64,000 nt of DNA from Haemonchus contortus (Eukaryota > Nematoda > Chromadorea > Rhabditida > Trichostrongylidae). Under the pieces are notes generated by a model, which was given only the letters and a program-made list of their open reading frames with translations, searched no databases and was not told the DNA's origin. Numbering within the stretch: position 1 is the first letter of the stretch; every line of letters begins with the position of its first letter. The stretch is from contig LS997566.1 of the NCBI GenBank assembly GCA_000469685.2, positions 38,418,420 to 38,482,419 of the forward strand, in the 5' to 3' direction. Below are positions 12,101-23,569 of the stretch, piece by piece. Made by a program: the position numbers and the translations under genes.

Positions 12101-14560
12101 ACTGGCCAAGGCGTCAGAATAAGTAGAACCTCATCCCCATCACTACAATTTAAATACGCCCACAGATGTCCCCACAACTCAGAACGAAAGTTGGATGCGT
12201 GGCGCGTCCTTGAGCGAAGCTTCACTATTAACTGCTTTATTCTATTTAACAGCACACGAGGTTGAGTAATACAGATAAGATGGCTGGCGTTTCGGCGACT
12301 TTCGCCTTCTTCGGAGCCTAAAAAAGGTGGAAACCAAATTATAATTTATTCGACCAAATGTCTCACCCCCCACGAGACCTTCGAGATTCGAGAGACTATT
12401 AACTGCGTTTTTATGGAACGGCGACTTCACTTTACTGGTACGTATTTTTGTTTTTTGCTTTTAGATAACAAACTAGGACAAAAAACAATTAGTAAACATT
12501 CGAACTATCATTATTTGAAAAGGAAGGGGTTGACCTCAGAGATCATAAGTATCGAATCAAAAAAAAAAACAAAAAACATGGATATAGTAAACAAGTTTTT
12601 TGATAGTGCTCAAATCAGAAAATTAATGTTGTCAAATATCAATTTATAACGACTATTAAATTTTTAAAATGGAATCCACAATCTTAAATAACTAGATTTC
12701 AGTGAGAAGAAACCAAAATAATAAAAATGCACAAAATTCGTAAGACTGAAAACAAAAAGGAAGGTAATTTTTCTGAATTTGAAGAGAAATGCCCAGAATT
12801 CATGTAATTTTGCTGGCCAGTTTGCTGGTACTTAAGTAAATGCAATGAGACCGAGTTGCTCCCCTGGTATGCAATTACCTATAGAAAAGGCAACTTAAGC
12901 CCCATGGACAAGGGATATACAAAGAAAAATTGAGCATTACAACAATAAATCATACAAAAAGAAGAAAATGCTGACAAGGACAGCTGTGAGCAGAACATGA
13001 CTGAAAAGAGGCTATCGGGGCAGCTACTCGTGCTTATCGATTGTTCCGCGGCCTTATTTTAAGCTTTTTCGAGCGAATACAAAGCACATAAAAGTGGAGA
13101 AAGAACTTCTTACAACACAGAAAGCTCCGTGAAAAAGCCAGAATATCCTTATCCAATACAAACGTATTGATGCAAAAGTTCCTTCCGTGGAAAGCAAAAA
13201 ACAAGCCTCCCATGAGGGCCCATTTAGTAGGACAACCAAAGAAGTAGAAATGTTTGCACTACTGAATATGGAAATGAATGTCTTTCTGAATCACCCAGTT
13301 GCCATCGATCTCCTGAGGAGTTGCGCCTTGTGCTTCATGTTTATTCATTTGCGCTTCCAAAGCCATCGGCAGCTCCATAGATACCCAAAAAACGGCGCAA
13401 GCAAAGGTATCAAGAAAGCCCGGTACTGCACAGTCACGTTAGAATAGGCTATCTACGGAGTATGTGCCACACTGACGTAGGATTTTCAGAGCTCGAAATA
13501 ATTTCCATTGAATTGTCCCTGTATATACGTAGCTAGTGAGGCGGTAGGCTAAAAAGAGCGAAAGCGCCTCGTGAAAAACGCATTAACTACTACTGGACTA
13601 GCCTTGAAACGTTTGAGACAGAGTTTTTCCGGACCCGGCTGCGATAAACAAACTACTTAAACCACAAAGATAAAAGAGCATCTACACTCCGCTTTGCCGT
13701 TTGCTACTGTTTGGAATGAATGGCTTCTTCGGAGCAGTTCCTGAACGTAACCTGCCATCCGCATGGTGAACGAGCAGATAATGAGGGTTAATGTGCGCAG
13801 GAAGCTTTTCGACGTGTGAAAACGACCTGTTTGGCAAGCTCCTCTGCATTACTAAGGACACTGGATGAGGAAGGAGTATGAGAAAGGAGGCGAGGCTACG
13901 GAATGGCTGCCATGAGGTTATAAGCCAGAGCCTGCTACAGAAAGCCGATATCATGTCCAAAAAAGTGAACCTGCCCGTCACCTATGCTTTACAAACTGCA
14001 TTTATCATGAGATCAACACCGAAAGCACTATTGCAACGTAAGCAGCATTCCATGAGCATCTGCGAGAGATAGCTTTTTTACGAAGACAAGTTTAAGATTG
14101 CTATGGTGAGCGATAGACCACATCCAAGATGACGATGACGGACAATCTAGAGATTTATGAAGATGAAGGTATCGCCTACCTCCCGTACACCATAATATCT
14201 ACCCCCCGTTCTCAACTGACCATATTTTCAGGGAGGGAAACTGGCGTCCTGGGAACGTAATTTAAAAAACTGTCGAGTAGTCGAGTGAAGAACCAAACCT
14301 TGCCCTCAATCGGCGGTTTCGGTGAAAAGGGCTTGTTTCGCTTGTTTCGCTGCATCAAAAGTAGGGTCGTCATGACAAGAAGGCACTTCTAACTTGATTA
14401 TTTATCGCTTGTTTTTGTTGTTTCCTTTATTACCAAAACATTAGTATGGATTTTCTTCGAACTCCTCCCGCAGCGAAGGACTTGAAATCCTAAAACCAAC
14501 CAGAAAAGAACTGAAAAGGAGGGGGACGTCTCGAAACGAATTCTTCTCCCTTAATGCCAG
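9181..14560. other. gene-poor stretch, no gene recognised
   Basis: No supported gene. A simple repeat of AAAC/AAATA type lies at 10455-10560. A diverged 50-bp tandem duplication lies at 11310-11400 (repeated agccgatagtgtag). The longest open frame (11001-11447, minus, 148 codons) is Phe/Leu/Tyr-rich, crosses that simple repeat and resembles nothing I know. Confidence 0.5.
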
Positions 14561-14861
14561 ATCCCGATAGACAAAAACCATTTAGAATCACGGATTATAA
14601 ACAAAAGAATACCTTACTAAGGCCTGTCTTGAATTCACAATCAATAGCAAAAACTGTCAACATACACTTTATAAACAACTAAAAAAGTCGACAACTTTTT
14701 CGAGTCATCCTGTGACTTCGGAGCTCAAATGGTCGTTTCATCAAAAGACGACATCTCCAGCTAGGAGAACTGCTATGGGAGCAGTTGCTTATGATCGCCC
14801 TGCATTCCCATATTGAAAAGCCAATGCTCAAGCTCGCTGTACCTACCTAAATGGACACATT

Positions 14862-14867
14862 TTTATT
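14862..14867 (-). terminator. poly(A) signal AATAAA of the unit A gene
   Basis: AATAAA on the minus strand downstream of the last exon. The equivalent signal in unit B lies at 22154-22159. Confidence 0.5.
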
Positions 14868-14971
14868 TAATACATATCAAAAAATTGTGAGAAAATAAGC
14901 ATAATTGCAGTGAATGATTGAAAGAGAATGTCGCTTTCGAGGATAACCAAATAACTGGTAGCCGCTGGAAT

Positions 14972-17900
14972 CTAAGTTATTGCAGCTGCTTCTCCACATG
15001 AAAATGATTTTGCTAAAAAAATGATGGACGGCCGTCATTACACATAGCAGGTGTTCGTCTATGCCCCGACCGTCATATATTACTGAACCTCAACTTATCA
15101 ATCAGATAGAAAGAATATGCCCTCATTACTGAATCTGCAACGGAGGAGGTCAGTATTGCCCAACTGGGAAGAAGGGATCTTACTTGGGAAGGAGGTTTTG
15201 AGATAAAGAAGGGCCGCATTAGGTTGGAAACCTGTGTCGTGTAGAGGTGGCTATCTATATGGGCCCACACCTCAATCCATCTCTCACTCCGCCCAAGTCA
15301 TTTAAAAAATGAAATAATTTCCTCAAGCTCTTAAATATAAATATGTTTGTAAATATAGGTAGGTACCTGTATCATCGGAGCAGCTTGTTCCATTTTTTTG
15401 CCCTAAAAGGAATAAAGCTGAATTTAAAAAAATCAAAATTTGAATCTTCAAAAAATAGTAAGCCAACCTGGAGAGACACATTGGCTTGGTCTAGGATAGC
15501 ACGGTGGTAAACGTGGGCAGTTTATTCCAAGGCACGGTAGTTGTGGAGGGCAGATTACACTTCCTTGAATACAGACTGTACCATTGGTGCAGTTCAGCTG
15601 GGAACAAGGTATGACGGCTGGGATCACTAAATGACTTCTAAAGAAGATGTTCGAGCAATTTATTCACAAGTAATGGTTTCTTACGTGGTCCACCCGGATT
15701 GATTTGCCCTCCGCTCGTCGTTGATTGAGCTGCAAAAGCAATTATGAGAACATGAGAGCAATTCTAATAAAATAGAAAGGGCAGGGTCCGCTTTTCTTGT
15801 CAGCCGTCTCCACTTTCTTCTATCTGCGGCATCTTCTGCCGCTACTTCAGCTTCAGCGGAGATCTTATTGATCAGCCCTCTTTTCCCTACCTTTCCTTGG
15901 GAGCTCATTGAAGTCGCTTTCCTTGAACCTCGAATCTTCCTTTATCAAATGATTCTGTGGCCTTTTTCTCTACATGTCCGCACCACCATAGGAGCCGCTC
16001 TCTCACTTTCAGGTGACCAGGGGCCGCTTTGATGGTCACCCTAGCATCTGCTTCCTTGATCTAGTCTGGTCATGTCCATCTATTAGGTGTTTCAGAAAGT
16101 TCTGTCGTTCTGGATGGTCTACTTTTAAACGCTCTTTCCTGAGTTATTTCCCGTTGCTCTGCTCTGATATAGCATACCATTTGAAAGCGCATTTCTAGCT
16201 CTTTCTGATTGTCGCATCAGCTTCTTCCGATAATGACTTTCTAGCTTTTGCAGAAGCTTGGAAAAAACATGGACAAACGATAAGTTCGCACGATTTTCCT
16301 TTTCCAATTCAAACTAGGCAGGAATGCAGCAGGCACGGCTCGAGATATCAACATAGCGTTTGGTCCTGGAGCAACAAGTGTACGTACTGTACAGCGATGA
16401 TTCGAGAAAATCCGTAACGGCGACGAAAGTCTCGATGACGGTGATGGTGGCAGTTTGGTGGTCAACGGCTGGTTTAATTCATCATAGCTTTTGGATCCGG
16501 GCGGAACTATCACAGCTGAAAGATACCGCTAGGATATCGACGAAATGCACTAGAAGCTGCAGCTCATGAGCTCTGGATTGGTGAAGAAGAAGGGGCCGAT
16601 AATTCTCCACGACAGCGCGTGCTCCCATGTTGCACAGACCACCCTGAAAAAATTGAGCGAGCTTGGCTATGAAACTCTGCCATATCCACCGTACTCAACT
16701 GACCTCGCTCCAACCGACTACCACTTTTTTAAACATCTCAACAAATTCCTCCTAGAGAAACGCTTGAACAATCGAGACGATGTCAAATCGACGCTCCTCG
16801 AATCCATCGCTTCTAGATCTCCAGAGTTCTACGCAACCGGAATAGGCATACTTGTTACTCGTTGGTCAAAGTGTGTATATAAAAATGGCTCTTATTTCGA
16901 TTGGTAAAGTTTTGTTTGAGCCGAGATATGTGCATTGAAAGTTGAGCATTGAAAAACGACAGAACTTTCTGAAAAACCTGATACATCCTCAATTCAGAGG
17001 AAAAGAGTTTTCTTTCACGATTTTCACTTGCGAATCAACACTCGCTACCGTAGAACATTATTGGCCTCATTCTAGAGCATCGTCGATGGCAGAGGATGTC
17101 GGTGAACCCTCTTCACTTCGATCAAGTCGTGTTTACTTGGCCCTTACAGCCTGGCCCATGCAGCCATCAGCAGCCTACTCGCCCGTCAGAGATCGGAATT
17201 TTTCGATGGCTTTTCGATGAACGGGTTCAGCACTGATTCTTGGTGTTCCACAACTATGGAGTCTATTGCTTTTGCTAGGCCGATGCGTAAGACCGTCTTA
17301 AACCTAAATTAAAGCTAACTTAAATCGTACATTCCCTTGATCATGACAAACAGGTGTTTCGGAACGGTTCCTTCTTGATGCATTCTCTAGAGGAGTTGTC
17401 ACGAGAGACCGGCGAAAGCATTCTCATAATCAATGACACCTAGGTATCAGGCTCTACGCCCTTATCAATACTTCTCCATTACTTGCCTGGGATACTTGCT
17501 TCTGCAGGATCGGGATAAGTTCAGTCGATCTTGGTCGACGAATCGCTCGAACCGTTTCATCGTGTGAGTTTTAAACCTGATACCTCCGTAATTGGGATAC
17601 TACATTTCATCTCGGTTGTGCTTGGAAATGGTAACGACAGAGATGTTTTCAAGCATGTGAAATTCATCCTCCAGGGACCACAGTCCAGGCAGCGGATGAG
17701 CCGCCAAATTCCATGCGTTCAGAGAATCTTCCAGGCTTTAGCTGCTACCACATCCGAACACACTGTTTTTCCAATCTTGATTTTTTCTAGTGCTTGACGA
17801 ACTTCATTCTCTGTTCAAGTGCGATGGGGCCAGCCATCGCCACTACCTGTGATCTCTTTTCACCACGGAATCTTTCATTCAGAAGGCTATCGAAATATTC

Positions 17901-20583
17901 TTTTTCACCTGTGCCCGACTTCACCAGGCTTCTTTGGGATTATGCCATTGCCTTCCTTCATTCCCTTTCTACTTTGAGTACCTGAATAGTTGGCTTAACA
18001 GAGGACATACTTCTCTCCTTTTCATCCAGAGAATTTCTCGTACAAGGCGCTCATTTCTGTAGAATTGTCTTCGCCTTCATAGCCCCGACGAGCCATACAC
18101 GAAACTTGCGAAAACAAAAAGTATGAACTCCGGAAAACATAGCTTCTTGCAACTTATGGAAGAAGTTAGGTCTCTTGGAGCTCATACTTTTCGTTCGCAG
18201 AAGGTTGTATACGGCTTTCCTCCGCCTCACAATTCTCTAGACTTAATCGCTCCACACCACGCTCCATTACCTCCTCCAAATCCACTCCCATTTCCTCCAG
18301 CGTTTCCTTTGCCCCATAGATGACTTTCTCGGCGCTGCACCTGGGCATCCCTCTCTCTCTTTGTTCCTATTCTCGACTTCTCAGAAAGCCTGATGGCCAC
18401 GGCTAGGAGAGGCTGTGCTGCGTAGCGGAGGCAGATCCTTGGTAGGTAGCAGTTTTGAATGCTTCATAGTTTTGAGGACATCTGTCGACTTCCATTTGCT
18501 TCCCTCTACTGTTGCGGGCTACCTTCTGAGATTCGCTTCTCGTAAAAGACGTGCTGGCGACTGCTACGTCTTCTGCTGCGGCCAGAACGAGTACACTCTT
18601 TCCTTTTTCGTTTCTTTCTCCTATTCCTCTTCTCGCGTGATCCTTTTTAGGCCCCTTCGATCAGCGGAGACGTGATGGTTCAGGCTATCCGTCATGCTGA
18701 GGAAGTTCCCTTTTCAAAAAGGTCCATAATGAAAGTCACCGCATGCTTTATAACTTTTTACGATAATGGCTTGAAGGCACAGTTCACGATAATTTTGGAT
18801 AATCCAGATTATGATGAAAAGTGGAAGACAACTTCGGAAATAGTGCGATGAAGGTGGGGAAATAGCGTGAATCGGTGTTTCCAAAGTAAAAAAGGGTTCG
18901 AAAAACCGTTAAAAAGGGTTCTGGACGGGAATGAGACCAGAAAAACGAAAAAGAGTGGGGCGTTTAGAAGAACTATATAATGTGTCTCACAGCGTACGTG
19001 TGGGTTCTGGTGCGAATAATAGACCACGGTAAGCAAAAATTCATTCACTTATAAGCATAAAGGAACAAAAATTCCTAGTAACAGCAAAATAGCTCAACTT
19101 TTTTAGCCTCTAGGAGTAGGAAATTAAATAAGGGATGGCGGCAGCAAAAAGAGTGGCTGAGGAAAAAAGAATGGGAGAAAAACATCGCCTCATCACTCGG
19201 TGACCAGCTGATTGTGCGTGGGTCCTAGAACGACTAGTTGCAATCTGTATTGTCTCGACACTCGTCTGACGTGATGACGTGACATCGAGCAAGAGGCGGG
19301 AAAGTCATTGACGTTACCGCCCATTGAATTATCGTGAACTGTGTCTATAATTCTACCAGCAGTAGTCATTAGTGCGAAGAAAAAAAATTCAGCGTTCAAG
19401 CAGATCTGACCCCTCCATCCTACCAAGTTCCGTATGGGCTCACAATTAGGTCGCCAATTTCTTTTTGAACGACTGCTTCTTAGGTCTGAGTTATAAGTCT
19501 CACCTGATGAAATACATTTGGACTTATCAGCATAGCACGATGGTCGTGGACATATTCTTCCAGACAGGCATGGGGGAACACGTGGACAAACTACTCGCCC
19601 TTGCTGGCAAATCCTGTCGTTGGTACAATTCAGCTGGCAACAAGGCGTAATGGCAGGGATAACTGAACATTCTACTTGAAATAGTATTATCATATTTTTA
19701 CTATACATGGAAAGTAATATAGAAAATTAGGAAAATAGAGGAGATATAAATATACTACATAAAATTTATAACAGATTTATATCGGTTTTTATTAAGATCC
19801 AGGCATACAGAAAGCTAAAGGCACAATTAGCGATAAAAGTGGTTCATCCAACTAGCATGAAGATACACCCCCCAAGTACGCCATCTGGGGAGCTGCCGAA
19901 TCGTGAAAGATAAGATGGGCCTAGATAGGACGTGACAATCTTCGCGGCTTCAAGACCGCTTCCGTCAACGTTCACATCAAGAAGTGGACGAGTTTTAACG
20001 GCGTTGCGGAGGCTACAGAACTCGCAATGGAGCACACATAGTAGGATTTGAACAACTAATTGCTTGTTCGTTAGTTGTGACCCACCGCGACAGTAGAAGG
20101 CTATTCCGAACATTTTTAACTTACTGTAGCTTACTGTAGCGAGTTCTTTAGACAATGTAAAGGCTGAAATCTCGTTCATAAACCAAGCGATTTCCGTCAT
20201 TGTAATCTCGTACAACCTCTACCGTCACCTACACGTCATTCGTTGATCACCACCACTTCGTTTTGTAAATCGGAAAGGTTATTTCTGAACTATGGTGGAC
20301 TGCGACTTTTTCTTCCAACCCTGGAAACCCTTGCCAGTAAGTAAGAATATAGTGATTATTGACTTTTCATGCATAAAACCACAACTTATGTTGGAGCACC
20401 CGGATTCCAGGGCGAACGGGCTGAAAAGTGAAAGAAATTCTGTAAGTAACGTTTTCTCACATGGTCCTCCTGGATTGAACTGAGCAAAGATACCGGCTAT
20501 CGCAATAGTCGACAGAACTGCAAAAGACGAGATTTACTGAATGACAATTCGATCTCACAGATTCTGCACCCATTCCCTTCCAT
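14972..20583 (-). CDS. secreted protein with two cysteine-rich modules, 161 aa (unit A)
   Basis: A six-exon minus-strand gene: 20559-20583, 20461-20517, 19504-19662, 15685-15729, 15468-15626, 14972-15012. Every intron is phase 1, and acceptors (TTTTGCAG, TTTTTAG and similar) and donors (GTGAGA, GTAAGA, GTTGGC) all fit. Residues 1-20 form a signal peptide (hydrophobic LSTIAIAGIFA, then QFNPGGP). Module 1 spans residues 28-80 and module 2 spans 96-148, joined by a Gly/Ser/Thr linker that repeats the NPGGP motif. Module 2 has eight Cys spaced C-4-C-5-C-6-C-5-C-4-C-5-C-6-C. Module 1 adds a ninth Cys (PCCQLNC) and has C-5-C then C-4-C in its later half. The tail ends in CGEAAAIT. The start ATG is chosen because it gives the signal peptide in phase. 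An AATAAA lies about 105 nt past the stop (14862-14867, minus). The product is probably secreted and disulfide-rich; its function is unknown. The module is loosely like follistatin/EGF-type knots, but I do not assign a family. The fourth-to-third exon intron contains the RTE and mariner remnants. Confidence 0.75.
15740..18700 (-). mobile_element. RTE-type LINE remnant in unit A intron
   Basis: Minus-orientation RTE remnant, split by a mariner at 16083-16981. On the minus strand, fragments include EVRQALEKIKIGK (the conserved linker-to-RT segment), HTMKRFERFVDQDRLNL (RT block) and, near 15780-15840, the C-terminal ADRRKWRRLTRKADP motif that ends many RTE proteins. Multiple stops and frame changes make it dead. 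Its place between the third and fourth exons matches the unit B remnant, so the insertion likely predates the duplication. Confidence 0.75.
16083..16981 (+). mobile_element. mariner element, internally deleted (899 bp)
   Basis: Terminal inverted repeats TTAGGTGTTTCAGAAAGTTC and, inward from the right, TCAGGTTTTTCAGAAAGTTC. TA flanks both ends. A plus-strand transposase remnant includes an N-terminal helix-turn-helix part (16320-16440, ...TSVRTVQRWF after frame repair). After a deletion comes the C-terminal half at about 16566-16907 with LHDSACSHVAQ (second catalytic Asp), YSTDLAPTDYHFF (third Asp) and a YATGIGILVTRW tail. The first catalytic Asp region is deleted. The C-terminal half has no stop until its natural end, implying a fairly young insertion. 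It breaks the RTE remnant and is absent from unit B, so it post-dates the duplication. Confidence 0.85.
19930..20110. repeat. dispersed repeat, copy 1
   Basis: A 150-180 bp block (gacgagttttaacggcgttgcggaggct..., ending in cgacagtagaaggctattcc) that recurs at 25745-25890 and 26700-26850. Not coding; family unknown. Confidence 0.6.
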
Positions 20584-21120
20584 CGATTTTTCGATGATGC
20601 TTATCGTACACCGCGCAGATTTTCGAACACCAGCAAAACAATCAAACGTACCAGTTAATGGAAAAAGCTGAGATGTCAAGTCCATGCTTGGAAGACTTTT
20701 CTGTACAGTGCGAGTAGCTAACCTACAGCGACTGCTTTGTAGTAATCTACATGTTGTACTGCCTGCATAAATAACCCTTGTATTATCCGAATCACGCGAA
20801 AAATTCATGAAATTCTAAACAATTGTTGCTGTATGTAGAAACCAAAAATGAACTTTTTATGTGATTTTTGAATAGGCTACTCATAACTGTTTGTTTTCCC
20901 TACAAAATGACCTTGTAGGCAACCAATTCAATGCAAAACTCATTCACTACCGGTTCAATATGGAGAAATCCTCATGTTTTTCACAAGGCCTCTACTTCTG
21001 TATGACCACACAGTGCACTATTGCAGGGCTGCACAACTGCTACACAAGAGAGACATGATGTTATCGTTTTATCTGCAGGAAACCAGCCCAGTAGAAACTG
21101 CACAGATTAGAAGAAAATAA

Positions 21121-21390
21121 CGCGGTGGTGTAGTGCAATGTGGCGCACTAACGCACGCATGGTCTGGGGTTCAATTCCCGACTCGATACCGATACTCGTT
21201 TAGGCCGACCAACCCTCCCGTTCCGACTGGAGACCCTTTAATTGACAAGGGAATTGGCTGGGAGATAAGAGCAATGGCTTGTACATCGGCTGGCCATTGT
21301 GTATGCCACATACAAATTCGATACTCCACTACTATTCTGAATGGAATTCGAATGCGGGGAATATCCTTCAGACGGAGTTGATCAAAGCCA
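21121..21390 (+). mobile_element. tRNA-derived SINE copy (S3, unit A)
   Basis: The head GCGGTGGTGTAGTGCAATGT carries an A-box-like sequence, and GGTTCAATTCC near 21171 is a near-consensus B box. The body runs through the conserved ACTACTATTCTGAATGGAAT block. The copy at 29685-29910 is its duplicate in unit B. Confidence 0.75.
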
Positions 21391-22620
21391 AACACTTCAT
21401 CCCTTATGTCTATTTCTTAAATGCCGCATCTGGAGAGTAATGCGCGGCCACAACAACTAACAGCTACCAATTTCCCCGAACTGTAGTAAGAAGCGACCTT
21501 CAACATTTTGAATAAGTCACATTAGTAAAACACTGAGAAACAAGATTTTTTCAATCATTCACCTTGACCTGCGTCCGAGAAACAACATCGAAAAAAAAAT
21601 TCTGGGTTCAGCAGCTGCGGACAAGCCGCTCTCCCCACCTATGGGTTGTCACTATTCGGTTACTTCTACGAGAACGGATAAAAATAACTTCGAGTAGAAC
21701 GAAGTGAGAAATTGACAGCTCAGAAGAAAATGGTTTTTATTAAACAACGAACTGAAAATCAACCATTTTCTGGTTTCTGCAATTATATGATGTAAACTTT
21801 GTGAACGTTGAAAAGGCATACTATAAACAATAGAATAGAATAGAAGGACGAAAACCAATAGAATTACGAATAGTATACATAAATTAGATAACCTTAGACC
21901 TTAGATAAGCTTGTTTTGAGTTCGCAATCAATTAGTAAAACTGTCAACATACATGCACCTCATGAACAATTAAAAAAGTAGACAACTTTTTCGAGTCATC
22001 CTATGACTTCGGAGCTCAAATGGTCGTTTCATCAAAAGACGCCATCTCCAGCTACGAGAACTGCTATGGGAGCAGTTGCTTATGATCGCCCTGCATTCCC
22101 ATATCTAAAAGCCAATGCTTTAAGCTCGCTGTACCTACCTAAATGGGCACATTTTTATTTCACACATATCAAAAAATTGTGAGAAAACAAGCATAATTGC
22201 AGTCAATAATAGAAAGAGAATGTCGCTTTCGAAGATAATCAAGTAACTGGCAGCGGCTGGGAATCGAAGTTATTGCAGCTGCTTCTCCACATGAAAATGA
22301 TTTTGCTAAAAAATGAGGGACGGCCGTCATTACACATAGCAGGTGTTCATCTGCGCTTCGACCCTCATATATTACTGAACCTCAACTTATCAATCAGATG
22401 GGAAGAATACTGCCCTCGTTACTGAATCTGCAACGGAGGAAGTCAGTATTGCTCAACTGGGAAGAAGGGGTCGTATTTAAGAAGGAGGTTATGAGTTGGA
22501 GAAGGGTCGCATTAGGTTGAAAACCTGTCTCGTGTAGAGGTGGCTATCTATATGGGCCCACACCTCAATCCATCTCTCACTCCGCCCAAGTCATCTAAAT
22601 AATGAAATGATTTGTTCAAG

Positions 22621-22660
22621 CATTTAAATATAAATATAAATATAAATATAAATATAGGTA
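22621..22660. repeat. (AAATAT)n microsatellite
   Basis: Repeated aaatat units in an intron of the unit B gene; shorter in the unit A equivalent. Confidence 0.85.
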
Positions 22661-23197
22661 GGTACCTGTATCATCGGAGCAGCTTGTTCCATTTTTTTGC
22701 CCTAAATGGAATAAGGCTGAATTATAAATAATCAGAATTTGAATCCTCAAAAATAGTAAGCCTACCTGGAGAGACACATTGGCTTGGTCTAGGATAGCAC
22801 GGTGGTAAACGTGGGCAGTTTATTCCAAGGCACGGTAGTTGTGGAGGGCAAATTACACTTCCTTGAATACAGACTGTACCATTGGTGCAGTTCAGCTGGG
22901 AACAAGGTATGACGGCTGGGATCACTAAATGACTTCTAAAGAGGATCGAACGTTCTAATTGCGAGTAACGATTTCTTACGTGGTCCACCCGGATTGATTT
23001 GCCCTCCGCTCGTTGTTGACTGAGCTGGAAAAGTAATCATGAGAATATGGGCAACTAAAACACAAAGCGACTGGCTTTATTTTCGATAAGCCTGTCCTTG
23101 AACCGTTTACCTAACCTTCCACGGAGAGATGTGTGTCATTAGTTCAAGACAGGAGTTACACACTGTCATTTTCTTTCAGTTTTGATGACATCCATAA

Positions 23198-23220
23198 CCC
23201 CCCCCCCCCCCCCCCCCCCC
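23198..23220. repeat. 23-base poly-C run
   Basis: Homopolymer of C in an intron. The length may be unreliable because such runs are error-prone in sequencing. Confidence 0.9.
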
Positions 23221-23569
23221 TCTTTGAAAGCGCGGCACATGCTCCAAAAATTGCAGCGTTTCAATCGTTTTCCGTTCGCGCCACTAGTAAAATAGAATTT
23301 TCCAAGTGTTCAAAGAGTAGTAATGTGGTAGAGCTTCGATGAAAAATATAACTTTAAAGTGAATGCCTGTGTTGGCCTTCGTAAAGCCGTAATTGCTCAC
23401 AAAGAGTTGAATTGATACTTCTTTTCGATAAATTTTGGGAGTGGTACACAAGAAAGTTATTTTTCAGTTTTCAGTTAACATGAAGAACAGTTAGCTCAGC
23501 CTGAATAAGATCGTTAAAAACAGAACTAGCACTGAGGAACTACTCGGCCACCATCCCGAATAACTGTTG

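Larger units (their letters stand above)
14565..21845. repeat. tandem segmental duplication, unit A
   Basis: Unit A matches unit B (about 21845-30440) in order along its whole length. The segment at 14640-15740 corresponds to 21900-23040, RTE remnants lie in the same intron, 19500-20240 corresponds to 26270-26880, and 20740-21840 corresponds to 29310-30440. Identity is visibly high in the first and last blocks. Differences are a mariner in unit A, and a foldback element plus an insertion near exon 1 in unit B. Boundaries are accurate to perhaps 50 bp. Confidence 0.85.

Noticed and set aside
23198..23220. Poly-C run as a functional element
   Set aside because: Homopolymer runs of this kind (also poly-G at 5328-5339 and 40170-40184) are ordinary simple sequence and prone to length errors.
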